Source of the DNA: DATBMA01 sp036555105 | GTDB lineage: Bacteria > Actinomycetota > Acidimicrobiia > Spongiisociales > ZC4RG35 | Length of the DNA: 36,554 bases | Direction: 5' to 3' | Assembly (NCBI GenBank): GCA_036555105.1 | Contig: DATBMA010000096.1 | Span: 1 to 36,554 of the forward strand | In this document: piece by piece, positions 1-7,664 of the stretch | How positions within the stretch are numbered: the stretch's first letter is position 1 | How the letters are laid out: each line of letters opens with the position of its first letter | Position numbers and translations under genes: made by a program | The notes under the pieces: model-generated | What the model was told of the DNA's origin: nothing | Database searches by the model: none | The model's input: the letters and a program-made list of their open reading frames with translations, nothing else

Positions 1-1588
1 TCTCCTCGGCCTCCGGCATGGTGGACAGCCGCTCTTGGGAGAACTCCCTGATCGGGCTCAGCATGTGCATACGGCCATCCGGTTCGAGCTGGAGCAAGCT
101 CTGTGCGAGCAACGACTCGAGGCCGGCCAGGGTGCCCCCCAACTCCTCCATCTGGCAAACGGCCTCGGCCGCCTCCAGGGTCCATCCGCCTGTGAACACG
201 CCCAGGTGGGCGAAGAGCCGGCGCTCGTCATCGGACAGCAGATCGTGGCTCCATTCGATGGTGGCGCGGACGCTGCGTTGACGATCAGGGAGGTCCCGGG
301 CCGAAGACGACAGGTCGATTGATGCGCCGAGCCGCTCGAGCAGGGCTTCCGGGGCCAACACCCTCGTACGAGCGGCGGCGATCTCGATTGCAAGCGGCAG
401 CCCATCCAGGCGACGCACCAGGGTGGTGATGGCGTTCGCTCCGGCCGGGGTGAGCTCGAAGTCCGGTCGGATCGACTTGGCACGGTCGATGAAGAGGCGA
501 ACTGACGCGTATGAGTTCGGGTCGCCGTTGGTGTCGCCCCCGGCCGGGACCTCGAGCGGGCCCACCCTGAACTCGCGCTCGACCGGGAGGTCGAGAACTG
601 CCCGGCTGGTGACCAGGATCATGAGCCCGGGGCATCGGGCCAGCAGAGTGGCAAGATTGGGAGCGGCGGGGACAACTCGCTCGAATCCGTCGAGGACCAG
701 CAAGAGGTTGCTCCCTTGTAGATGGGCGGCCAGCCCCTCCAGGCGAGCGGTGGTCTGATTGTCCGGTACGCCGAGGTCAGACGCGATCTTCGTCGCCACC
801 TGATCCGGCTCATCTAGTGCCGTCAGGTCAACGTACGCCACGCCATCGGCGAGGGTCGGGTCCATCCGAGCAGCCACCGCGACCGCCAGGCGGGTCTTGC
901 CGATGCCGCCTGGCCCGGAGAGGGTGACCAGGCGGCTCCCCTCCTGCTCGAAGAGTTGGACGACCGCCGTGACGTCGGCGTCTCGCCCGACCAGCGACGT
1001 GAGGTTGCTTGGGAGGTTCACCTCACGTGACCTGGCGCGGGGAGGAGGGAAGGCCGAGTCGAGACCGGCCCCTTCCATCTGGAAGAGGCGCTCGGGCCTG
1101 CTCAGCCCTTTCATCGCATACCAACCCAGGTCGCGGGTGACGACACCGGTCGACTCGATCAGGACCTTGGTCGCTTCGGACATGAGGACCTGCCCACCCC
1201 ATGCGGCTGCCGTGATTCGAGCGGCGCGGTGCACGTCGATGCCCGTGTAGTCGTCGCCGATCAGGACCGGTGAGCCGGTATGGACCCCCATCCGGACCCG
1301 GACCTCCTTGCCGCCGGGCCAGGCTGCGGCTCGATAACCCACCTGGGCCTGGTGGGCCGACTCGGCCGCGGAGGCGGCACCGGAGAACGCCATGAAGACC
1401 CCATCGCCCTCGGAGCCAAAGATCACACCGCCGTTGTCGGCGACGGCCTTCTCGGTGACCTCACGGTACGTGGCGAGAAGATCGGCGTAATGGTCGCCGA
1501 GCTCTTCGAGGAGCTTGGTGGAGCCCTCGATGTCCGAGAATACGAAGGTGACGGTTCCGGACGGCAGCCCGATGGAGGGTTCGGCCAC
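1..1588 (-). CDS. Cyclase-homology / NTPase (AfsR-like) regulator, partial
   Basis: The protein runs off the left window edge, so its C-terminus is missing; about 529 residues are visible. Residues 10-180 form a class III adenylate/guanylate cyclase homology domain, with metal-type aspartates in FSDIEGST (D19) and EGDGVFMAF (D62). Residues 205-480 form an NTPase module with Walker A SGPGGIGKTRLA and a Walker B-like LLLVLDGFE, followed by the helical region typical of large ATP-binding regulators. These families usually continue into a C-terminal TPR region. The cyclase part looks degenerate: the usual substrate lysine before the second aspartate is glycine, and the transition-state asparagine is histidine (VHRAAR). 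I infer a signal-sensing regulator and not a working cyclase. The GTG start is chosen because a TAGAGT box lies 8 nt upstream and the frame has no earlier start. The gene is divergent from the lipoprotein gene at 1680. Confidence 0.85.
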   Translation of the reverse strand, partial: MAEPSIGLPSGTVTFVFSDIEGSTKLLEELGDHYADLLATYREVTEKAVADNGGVIFGSEGDGVFMAFSGAASAAESAHQAQVGYRAAAWPGGKEVRVRMGVHTGSPVLIGDDYTGIDVHRAARITAAAWGGQVLMSEATKVLIESTGVVTRDLGWYAMKGLSRPERLFQMEGAGLDSAFPPPRARSREVNLPSNLTSLVGRDADVTAVVQLFEQEGSRLVTLSGPGGIGKTRLAVAVAARMDPTLADGVAYVDLTALDEPDQVATKIASDLGVPDNQTTARLEGLAAHLQGSNLLLVLDGFERVVPAAPNLATLLARCPGLMILVTSRAVLDLPVEREFRVGPLEVPAGGDTNGDPNSYASVRLFIDRAKSIRPDFELTPAGANAITTLVRRLDGLPLAIEIAAARTRVLAPEALLERLGASIDLSSSARDLPDRQRSVRATIEWSHDLLSDDERRLFAHLGVFTGGWTLEAAEAVCQMEELGGTLAGLESLLAQSLLQLEPDGRMHMLSPIREFSQERLSTMPEAEE

Positions 1589-1596
1589 GAGAGGTG

Positions 1597-1602
1597 ACTC
1601 TA
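1597..1602 (-). promoter_or_regulatory. -10 box (TAGAGT), leaderless start
   Basis: TAGAGT on the minus strand ends 8 nt before the GTG at 1588. No Shine-Dalgarno sequence is visible, so transcription probably begins at or next to the start codon. Confidence 0.5.
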
Positions 1603-1667
1603 GAAGAGAGGGATCATGGGCCTGCCGGGCCGCTTCTGTCGAACCAGGCATTGCCTATGGGTATCGA

Positions 1668-1673
1668 TACGAT
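1668..1673 (+). promoter_or_regulatory. -10 box (TACGAT), leaderless start
   Basis: TACGAT ends 6 nt before the ATG at 1680. There is no ribosome binding site between them, which suggests a leaderless transcript for the lipoprotein and the coupled membrane protein gene. Confidence 0.5.
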
Positions 1674-1679
1674 CGTCAC

Positions 1680-2123
1680 ATGCGTCGCTACACCGTCCTT
1701 CTCCTGGCATTGGCCTCACTCGTCGCCGGCTGCTCGCCGACTGTCAGCTCGACGACGACGACCGCCCCCTCCACTGCTTCGACAACCACCTCGGCTGCCG
1801 TGTCTACCACCGGGGTGCCGGTGACCTCCACCTCCACGGCGGTCGTCACCACGAGCTCCACCCTGACCGAGATACGCATCGCCGTGGCGAATGGGGAGGT
1901 GAGCCCGCCTTCGGAGCGGGTCCCGGTGCCGCTCGGCAACACCGTGCGCCTGGTCGTGACCAGCGACGTCGGCGACGAGATCCATGTGCACGGTTACGAC
2001 CTCAGCACGGATGTCGAAGCCGGCGGCACCGCGGTGGTGGAGTTCGTCGCCGACGTCCCCGGAATCTTCGAAGTGGAGCTGGAAGCGGCGGTAATACCGC
2101 TGGTTGAGCTCGAAGTCAGCTGA
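1680..2123 (+). CDS. Cupredoxin-like lipoprotein
   Basis: 147 aa. The N-terminus MRRYTVLLLALASLVAGC is a lipoprotein signal peptide with lipobox VAGC, followed by about 45 residues of Ser/Thr-rich linker. The C-terminal 85 residues are predicted beta-rich and resemble a cupredoxin-like domain (IRIAVANGEV, then IHVHGYDLSTDVEAGG, ending in a hydrophobic strand pair). A His pair (HVHGYD) sits where secreted cupredoxin-like domains often carry one, but the Cys/Met copper ligands of true blue copper proteins are absent, so copper binding is unproven. The TGA stop overlaps the ATG of the next gene by 1 nt, implying translational coupling and a joint role at the membrane. The start is chosen at 1680 over upstream in-frame codons because it begins the signal peptide and follows a TACGAT box. 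Confidence 0.8.
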   Translation: MRRYTVLLLALASLVAGCSPTVSSTTTTAPSTASTTTSAAVSTTGVPVTSTSTAVVTTSSTLTEIRIAVANGEVSPPSERVPVPLGNTVRLVVTSDVGDEIHVHGYDLSTDVEAGGTAVVEFVADVPGIFEVELEAAVIPLVELEVS

Positions 2124-3475
2124 TGAGAAGGGCGGCGGCCATGCTGCTGGCCGCCTGCTGGTTCTTTCTGGGGATGCCGGGCGTCGCCCTTGCTCACGGC
2201 ATAGGCGGCCGCCTCGACCTTCCGGTCCCGATGAGCTTCTTCATTGTCGGCGCCGGGATCGTGCTCGTGGCGTCGTTCGTTGCGCTGGCAGTCCTGTGGC
2301 CCAAGTCCCGATTCCAGGACGGGCCGCGCAACCGCCCTATCAGGGCCCGATGGATGAAGCCGTTCTTCGCCGTCGCCAAGGGGCTGGGGGTGGCCGGGCT
2401 CATCCTGGTGGTGGTGTCCGGCGTCGTCGACTTCTTCAAGGACAGCAGCGGGCGCAACATCGCACCCGTCCTGGTCTGGGTGGGTTTCTGGCTGGTGGTT
2501 CCATTCCTCGGCGCCGTCTTCGGCAACGTCTATTCGGCTGTCAATCCCTGGCGGACCATCTTTGCCTCCACCGGGATCGGTGACACGGAACGGCCCCAGC
2601 TAACCCAGAGGTTCGGGGTCTGGCCGGCCGCCATCGGACTGGTCGCCTTCACCTGGATGGAGTTGGTCAATCGCAATGGTGCCGCTCCTTCCACGCTGGC
2701 GGCAGCGGCCTTGGTCTACAGCGGCTACCTGTTGGTGTTGGCCCGCCGGTTCGGACGGGAGACGGCTTTCACATCGGCCGACATATTCACGCCATATACG
2801 CGGCTCATCTCATCGATTGCACCCTTCGGGCGGGACCGCGATCAGCAGCCGGTGTGGCGAGGGTGGCTGCGAGCGCTACCAGTGCTTCCCGAGTGGAAAG
2901 GGCTGGCGGCGTTCGTCATCGTGATGATCGGCACCGTCAGCTATGACGGCCTCTCGGCAACCGCCTGGTGGGGCCAGAACCTGCCGTTCCTCAAGGGTTC
3001 GGTCTTGGTGGAAACCCTCTGCCTGGTCGCCATGTGTGGCCTGATCGGAGCTGCCTATTACGGGGCATGTGCCCTGGCTGCCCGGATCGGAGGAGGAGAG
3101 GCAGGCACGGCGCGGACTGCCTCCCGCTTCGCTCACACCCTGGTCCCGATCGCGTTCGCATACGCCTTCGCCCACTACTTCACGCTGATCATCTTCGAGG
3201 GCCAGTTGCTGATCAGCAGCCTGTCGGACCCTTTTGGCCTGGGTTGGGACCTCTTCGGGACGGCCGGCCGGATGGTCGACTTCTTCCTGACCCCGGTGGC
3301 GGTCTGGTACGTGCAGGTGCTGACCATCGTGACCGGCCACGTCCTGGGAGTGGTCCTCGCCCACGACCGGGCCCTGGCCGACTACCAGCCGGAGAGGGCG
3401 GTGCGCAGCCAGTACGCCATGCTGGGACTGATGGTGGGCCTGACCGGTCTGGGCCTGGTGATCCTGGCCGGCTGA
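2123..3475 (+). CDS. Polytopic membrane protein, 'AHGIGGR' family
   Basis: 450 aa. A signal-like N-terminus ends in ALAHGIGGRLDLPVP, followed by about ten hydrophobic segments (for example residues 36-58, 88-108, 115-137, 170-186, 258-275 and 425-448). From memory the pattern resembles the actinobacterial family annotated after Rhodococcus fenitrothion hydrolase; that name says little about its role here, and I see no catalytic motif I could defend. Histidines in and near membrane segments (HTLVPIAFAYAFAHYF, VTGHVLGVVLAHD) could be metal or heme ligands, which is inference. It overlaps the cupredoxin-like lipoprotein gene by 1 nt. That arrangement suggests the lipoprotein delivers something to, or shields, this membrane protein, with a metal the likeliest cargo. 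Confidence 0.75.
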   Translation: MRRAAAMLLAACWFFLGMPGVALAHGIGGRLDLPVPMSFFIVGAGIVLVASFVALAVLWPKSRFQDGPRNRPIRARWMKPFFAVAKGLGVAGLILVVVSGVVDFFKDSSGRNIAPVLVWVGFWLVVPFLGAVFGNVYSAVNPWRTIFASTGIGDTERPQLTQRFGVWPAAIGLVAFTWMELVNRNGAAPSTLAAAALVYSGYLLVLARRFGRETAFTSADIFTPYTRLISSIAPFGRDRDQQPVWRGWLRALPVLPEWKGLAAFVIVMIGTVSYDGLSATAWWGQNLPFLKGSVLVETLCLVAMCGLIGAAYYGACALAARIGGGEAGTARTASRFAHTLVPIAFAYAFAHYFTLIIFEGQLLISSLSDPFGLGWDLFGTAGRMVDFFLTPVAVWYVQVLTIVTGHVLGVVLAHDRALADYQPERAVRSQYAMLGLMVGLTGLGLVILAG

Positions 3476-3486
3476 AGACGGTCCCG

Positions 3487-3647
3487 AGGTCTCACGGGTC
3501 TCGAGGTCTCACGATTGGATTGCGCAAGTGTGAGACTGGGGACGTGCGACGGTGCGACCGTGCGAGTGTGCGACTGTGCGACCGTGCGAGTGTGCGACTG
3601 TGAGACTGTGAGACCGTGGGACTGTGAGACTGTGAGACCGTGAGACT
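3487..3647. repeat. 8-bp tandem repeat array GTGNGANN with inverted flank
   Basis: From 3544 to 3647 there are thirteen consecutive 8-bp units: seven of the type GTGCGANN followed by six of the type GTGAGACY or GTGGGACT. Just upstream, 3487-3512 carries the same unit in reverse (GGTCTCAC, GGTCTCG, GGTCTCAC), so the locus can fold back on itself. A related set is found at 24525-24594. Confidence 0.9.
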
Positions 3648-3813
3648 GCTGTTAGCGCATATGGGAGGCCTCCATGAGATCGGGCTCTTCCTGGTCCCGG
3701 CGATCCTGGGAGTGATGGCCATGCGCTGGGCCGAGAAGCGTGCTCGGAGACGGGCAGAGGCGGAGCGGGCCGAGGCGGCAGCTGGAGCCGGTGGCGAGGG
3801 GCCTGCTGGCTAG
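3640..3813 (+). CDS. Small single-span membrane protein (57 aa)
   Basis: A short reading frame of 57 codons encodes a hydrophobic N-terminal stretch (HMGGLHEIGLFLVPAILGVM) followed by a strongly basic then Ala/Glu-rich tail (RWAEKRARRRAEAERAEAA). One membrane segment with a cytoplasmic basic tail is predicted. I prefer the GTG at 3640 because it adds VRLLLAH ahead of the span; the ATG at 3661 (50 aa) is the alternative. Neither has a clear ribosome binding site. The GTG is the first codon of the last unit of the 8-bp repeat array, so the array directly abuts or enters the gene. GC-rich third codon positions support coding. The gene probably belongs with the upstream membrane protein. Function unknown. 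Confidence 0.55.
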   Translation: MRLLLAHMGGLHEIGLFLVPAILGVMAMRWAEKRARRRAEAERAEAAAGAGGEGPAG

Positions 3814-3816
3814 TCT
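3811..3816 (+). promoter_or_regulatory. -10 box (TAGTCT), leaderless start
   Basis: TAGTCT ends 8 nt before the GTG at 3825 and overlaps the TAG stop of the preceding small gene. The same hexamer and spacing occur before ctaB at 25487. Confidence 0.5.
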
Positions 3817-3824
3817 CCGCCGTC

Positions 3825-4994
3825 GTGAGTGACGCTCTCACCGCGGCAGCCCAAGCGCTGAGCGCCCCCGAAGCCATCGTCCGCAGATCTGCCGAAGCCC
3901 GCGCCAGGGTGACCGGCGTGCCGGTCGAGGACATCCTCACCGCCTGGGCCGGCGGCACCGCCGTCACCACGACCGCCGCGGTGGCCACTCCCACCACCGC
4001 TCCCGTTGAGGCGCTCGAGCCAACCATGGAAGAAGCTGCTCCCGCTTCATCCCCCATCGCCGTCATCACCGCCCCTTCTGTCGCAGCTCCAGTCTCGGAG
4101 CCGGTTGCCGAGGAACCGGTCGACGCCGCTGCCCCGCTAGGAGAGAGGGTGAGAGTGGCGGGCCGCATCGGTGCCTGGGTGGGAGCCCTGCTCGGGCTGG
4201 TCGGGTTGTTGGCCGGCTCCCCGTGGCTCCTGTCTTCCGCCTTCGTGGCAGGAAGCGAGGATGCCTACCAGCCGGCGGTGGATGTCGGGGTGAGGGGGTT
4301 CCTCATCGCAACCCTCATCTTGTCCACGGTCTTCGGAATGATCGTGGCGAGCCTCTCCCGAACCGTCACCTCCTGGGTGGGCAAGGGAATGACCTTGGAA
4401 GCGGGCAGGGTGACCTCGGGTTTGGCCGGGGCAGGCACCGGCCTGGTGCTGGGTCTCCTGGCCGGTGGGGTTCTCATCTCCGGGATGGGGCAGCCGATCG
4501 AGGGGGTCGAGGGACTCGTCCGGATCGAGGTGATACCCCTCGCGCTGGTAATGCTGATAGGGGGAGCCCTGCTCGGATGGGCGACAGCAGCCCTGGTGCA
4601 GCTGGCGGGGGTGCCGCAAGGGGTGAGCGCGGAAGAAGGGGAGGAGTTGCACGTCATCCGCAGCCGCCTGAGCAGCGCGATCGGGATCCCATTGAAGGCG
4701 ATCGGGCTGCTGTTGATCCTTGTCCTGCCGTTCGCCGTCGTGTTCATCGACAGCCAGGAGCTGGCGGAGGGTGGGGCGGCTCTGATCGCGGTGATCGTGT
4801 CGGCCTCAATCCTCGGCTTCGCCGGCATGGCCGCCGCTCTGCCCGGGATGAGGATCAGCCGGGGCGAGTTCTGGGTCGCGGCCGCCGGAGTGATCGTCCT
4901 GATCGTCATCATCGTCGCCACCCTGGTGGCGATCAACGGGGGAGGAGGGGAAGAGCCCGCGGCGACCGAGGCCATGTCGGGGAGCCTCTTCTGA
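3825..4994 (+). CDS. Seven-TM membrane protein with helical N-terminal domain
   Basis: 389 aa. Residues 1-45 form a soluble helical segment (EAIVRRSAEARARVTG, VEDILTAWAGG) that looks like a small helical binding domain of uncertain family. Residues 46-105 are a low-complexity Ala/Pro/Thr/Glu linker. Seven hydrophobic spans follow, at about 115-140, 156-178, 197-219, 231-255, 285-305, 313-337 and 346-368. No transporter or enzyme motif is recognised. The GTG start follows TAGTCT at 8 nt and gives a sensible N-terminus. The next gene, a lipoprotein, starts 6 nt after the stop, so the two are probably co-transcribed. Function unknown; a membrane scaffold or sensor is possible but unsupported. 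Confidence 0.75.
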   Translation: MSDALTAAAQALSAPEAIVRRSAEARARVTGVPVEDILTAWAGGTAVTTTAAVATPTTAPVEALEPTMEEAAPASSPIAVITAPSVAAPVSEPVAEEPVDAAAPLGERVRVAGRIGAWVGALLGLVGLLAGSPWLLSSAFVAGSEDAYQPAVDVGVRGFLIATLILSTVFGMIVASLSRTVTSWVGKGMTLEAGRVTSGLAGAGTGLVLGLLAGGVLISGMGQPIEGVEGLVRIEVIPLALVMLIGGALLGWATAALVQLAGVPQGVSAEEGEELHVIRSRLSSAIGIPLKAIGLLLILVLPFAVVFIDSQELAEGGAALIAVIVSASILGFAGMAAALPGMRISRGEFWVAAAGVIVLIVIIVATLVAINGGGGEEPAATEAMSGSLF

Positions 4995-5000
4995 GGGGCA

Positions 5001-5567
5001 ATGGGGGTGGCGACGCGCCGGATTGGCATGGTGTGGCTGGTCCTACTCACTGCGGCGTGCTCGACTGGGTCTGTCACAACAACTCACACGGGGCCCTCCT
5101 CGACCACGACAGGCGTTGTGCCCGTCACCACGGCTGCAGCCAACAGTGCCGTCTGCATGCTGCTCGAAGCCGACGAGCTGGCCACCGCCACCGGCGGCAG
5201 CTGGGAGACCGGGTTTCCCGCACACTCGGGGGCGGTCGTGTTCGGAGAGTGCAATTACGCCGCCGGCGACGAGCAGTCCGCCTTCTTCTACACGATGGTG
5301 TGGACCGACAGCTACCTCGACGGCCAGGGCATTCCGGGCGGCATCGACGAGCAGTGGTCGCAGCTGCGGGCGCAGTTCTCGGAGACCGGGGCGCAGGTCG
5401 AGGCTGGGGACAGTGCCTACGTCTCCGTCACCGACGACCTGTCGATGTTCGCCATGCGGGTCGGGAACACGGTCGTGCAGGGGATCGGCTCCTCCTCGAC
5501 GGAGGGCATTGCCATGGACCAGGCGGCGATGACTGCGATTGCGCGGACGATCGCCGAGAAGCTCTGA
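5001..5567 (+). CDS. Lipoprotein, function unknown
   Basis: 188 aa. The signal peptide (RRIGMVWLVLLTAAC) ends in lipobox TAAC, then comes a Thr/Ser/Val linker and a globular domain from about residue 48. The globular part begins AVCMLLEADELATATGG and contains VFGECNYAAGD. This recalls actinobacterial DUF3558-like lipoproteins, where a conserved LL..E...A.G is followed by a Cys-containing strand, but the match is only by eye. Two cysteines (CMLL and ECNY) could form a disulfide outside the membrane. An alternative GTG start lies at 5007. It follows the 7-TM gene by 6 nt and converges on the drug exporter gene. Confidence 0.7.
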   Translation: MGVATRRIGMVWLVLLTAACSTGSVTTTHTGPSSTTTGVVPVTTAAANSAVCMLLEADELATATGGSWETGFPAHSGAVVFGECNYAAGDEQSAFFYTMVWTDSYLDGQGIPGGIDEQWSQLRAQFSETGAQVEAGDSAYVSVTDDLSMFAMRVGNTVVQGIGSSSTEGIAMDQAAMTAIARTIAEKL

Positions 5568-5586
5568 CGCAAAGCCGAGTACTTCT

Positions 5587-7155
5587 CTAAGTGCTTTCCA
5601 GGTCCTCCAGCAGGACCGGGCCTTCGGCGCTGGCCGGCATGGCGTGGACGGTCTCGCGCAGGGGCAGTTCCGGGAGTACCAGCGCCAGCACCAGGGCCAC
5701 CAGCGCGAACGGGACGGCCGCCAGGAACACCGAGGTGATGGCGTTGGACAATCCGGCCACAACCACCTCGTGCACCTCGGGAGGAAGCTGGGCGATCTGC
5801 TGAGGACTGGAGGTGAGGTCGTTGACGGAGCCGCCCGGAATCATCCCTGCCAGTTCGGTCAACAGCCGGCTGCTGAGGATCGCCCCGAAGAGGGCCGTGC
5901 CGAAGGCGCCGCCTAGTGAGCGGAAGAAGGTGGCAGAGGAGGTCGCCACCCCGAGGTCGGACGTGTCCACCGCGTTCTGTACCGCTATCACCAGCACCTG
6001 GAGGATGAGCCCCATCCCCATTCCCAGCACCACCATATAGAGGGCGGCGATGGCGAGGCTGGTCTCTGGGTCCATGGTCGAGAGCAGATAGAGGCCGACC
6101 GTGAGGATGGCTGTCCCGGCGATCGGGTAGCGCTTATAGCGGCCGGTTCGGCTGATCACCCGTCCCGAGGCGATGGAGGTGGTGAGGAGGCCGGCCATCA
6201 GGGGCACGAGCAGCAGCCCGGAGTTGGTGGCGGACTCCCCCAGCACAGCCTGCAGGAAGAGAGGAAGGAAGACGATCCCACCGAACATCGCCAGCCCGAG
6301 GATGAAACCCATGCCGGAGGTGATCGAGAACACCCGATTTCCGAAGAGCCGCAGAGGGATGATCGGTTCCTTGGCACGGCGCTCCTGCAAGAGGAAGAGC
6401 GCGAAGAGGGCGACTGCCATGGCCGCGAGACCGAGGATCAGTCCCGAGCCCCATGCGTACTCCCGTCCGCCCCAGACCGTCACCAACAGGGCGGCGCCGA
6501 CCGCGGCCACCAGCAGGGCGGCACCCAGGTAGTCGATGGCGTGCTCGCGGCGGTGGAAGGGGATCTTGAGGACGGCGCCGGTGACGAACAGGGCGGCCAG
6601 CCCGATGGGGATGTTGATGTAGAAGATCCAGCGCCAGTCGAAGTTGTCGACGATGAAGCCGCCCAACAATGGTCCGGCGACGCTGCTCACCGCGAATACA
6701 GCTCCGATGTAGCCCTGGTAGCGGCCCCTCTCCCTTGGGGAGAGGATGTCGCCGATGATGGTCAGGGCCATCACGAGCAGACCACCCGCCCCCAGGCCCT
6801 GGATCGCCCGGAATGCGATCAACTGGCCCATCGACTGCGAGAGGCCGGAGAGGGCCGATCCGATCAGGAACACGACGATGGCGAACTGGAAGACGATCTT
6901 GCGGCCGTACAGGTCGGAGATCTTGCCGTAGAGCGGAGCGCTGGCGGTCGATGTGAGCAGATAGGCCGTCACCACCCATGACAGATGGGAGAGCCCGCCG
7001 AGCTCACCGACGATGGTGGGCAGAGCTGTGGCGACAATGGTCTGGTCCAATGCCGCCAGGAACAGGCCCAACATGAGGCCGCTGAACACCAGCATCACCT
7101 GGCGGTGAGTCATGCCTGAGTTGGTCACCACCGGGCGCCCGTTCTGGTCTGCCAT
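5587..7155 (-). CDS. DHA2 family MFS drug exporter (EmrB/QacA type)
   Basis: 522 aa with about 14 transmembrane segments, the length and topology of the DHA2 drug:H+ antiporters. Diagnostic motifs are LDQTIVATALPTI in TM1, the motif A loop GKISDLYGRK between TM2 and TM3, and the TM5 region (VAGPLLGGFIVD) followed by WRWIFYINIPIG. It is expected to export hydrophobic or amphipathic compounds using the proton gradient. The ATG overlaps the marR stop by 1 nt (TGATG), so the two genes form one operon and the exporter is presumably repressed by that regulator. The substrate cannot be deduced. The gene converges on the lipoprotein gene with 19 nt between stops. Confidence 0.93.
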   Translation of the reverse strand: MADQNGRPVVTNSGMTHRQVMLVFSGLMLGLFLAALDQTIVATALPTIVGELGGLSHLSWVVTAYLLTSTASAPLYGKISDLYGRKIVFQFAIVVFLIGSALSGLSQSMGQLIAFRAIQGLGAGGLLVMALTIIGDILSPRERGRYQGYIGAVFAVSSVAGPLLGGFIVDNFDWRWIFYINIPIGLAALFVTGAVLKIPFHRREHAIDYLGAALLVAAVGAALLVTVWGGREYAWGSGLILGLAAMAVALFALFLLQERRAKEPIIPLRLFGNRVFSITSGMGFILGLAMFGGIVFLPLFLQAVLGESATNSGLLLVPLMAGLLTTSIASGRVISRTGRYKRYPIAGTAILTVGLYLLSTMDPETSLAIAALYMVVLGMGMGLILQVLVIAVQNAVDTSDLGVATSSATFFRSLGGAFGTALFGAILSSRLLTELAGMIPGGSVNDLTSSPQQIAQLPPEVHEVVVAGLSNAITSVFLAAVPFALVALVLALVLPELPLRETVHAMPASAEGPVLLEDLEST

Positions 7156-7616
7156 CAGCCGTTCACCACTTCCTTAGCGAGGCCTGCCACGAACCGCTCG
7201 GTCAGGTCGACGAACTTCTCTCGTTCCTCTGCATCCCAACTGGACAACACCGACCGCAGCACCCGGCGACGGGCGGACTCGATGCCGGTGACGATCTCTC
7301 GGCCGGACTCGGTGACGGCCAGAAGGCATGCCCGCCGGTCGTCAGGGTCGCGCTGCTTCTCGAGCCAGCCGCGGACAGTGAGATCCGCCGCATGCCGGCT
7401 AATGGTGGAAGGCTCGACCTGCATCAGAGTCGCCAGGTCGGTGAGACGGAGGGGCCCTTCGGCCTCCACCGCCCTGAGGACCAGGTACCCGGCCCGGTCC
7501 ACCCTGACTCCAGCGGCGCCGGTCAGGCACTCATGGAGCCGCGACATGTGTCCACGGAGGGAGAGGGCGCTCATGGCCGATTCGAGCCGCTGCACTTCGG
7601 CAGCAACAGAGGTCAC
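7155..7616 (-). CDS. MarR family transcriptional regulator
   Basis: 153 aa, the usual MarR length. The winged-helix region is clear: LRLTDLATLMQVEPSTISRHAADL as helix-turn-helix (about residues 56-79), then the wing LEKQRDPDDRRACLLAVTESGR with the conserved D-x-R-R. It is predicted to bind a palindromic operator as a dimer and release it on ligand binding. It is coupled to the DHA2 exporter gene by a 1-nt overlap, a standard MarR/efflux pair. The GTG start is supported by a TAAGCT box 6 nt upstream. An inverted repeat TTTGC-N5-GCAAA just beyond it is the obvious autoregulatory operator. Confidence 0.93.
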   Translation of the reverse strand: MTSVAAEVQRLESAMSALSLRGHMSRLHECLTGAAGVRVDRAGYLVLRAVEAEGPLRLTDLATLMQVEPSTISRHAADLTVRGWLEKQRDPDDRRACLLAVTESGREIVTGIESARRRVLRSVLSSWDAEEREKFVDLTERFVAGLAKEVVNG

Positions 7617-7622
7617 GCTGCC

Positions 7623-7628
7623 AGCTTA
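7623..7628 (-). promoter_or_regulatory. -10 box (TAAGCT) of marR-exporter operon
   Basis: TAAGCT on the minus strand ends 6 nt before the GTG at 7616, consistent with a leaderless mRNA. Confidence 0.5.
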
Positions 7629-7635
7629 GTGAATG

Positions 7636-7650
7636 TTTGCAGCAAGCAAA
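7636..7650. promoter_or_regulatory. Probable MarR operator palindrome
   Basis: The perfect inverted repeat TTTGC-AGCAA-GCAAA lies immediately upstream of the marR -10 box and overlaps where the -35 box must be. Size, symmetry and AT-richness in a GC-rich intergenic region fit a MarR-type autorepressor site. Confidence 0.6.
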
Positions 7651-7664
7651 TAATGGAGGCATCT

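Noticed and set aside
3487..3647. CRISPR array
   Set aside because: The units are 8 bp and contiguous, with no unique spacers or cas genes.
4223..5590. Open frame of 455 codons spanning the 7-TM and lipoprotein genes
   Set aside because: Arg/Gly/Asp-rich composition shows an out-of-frame reading across two real genes.
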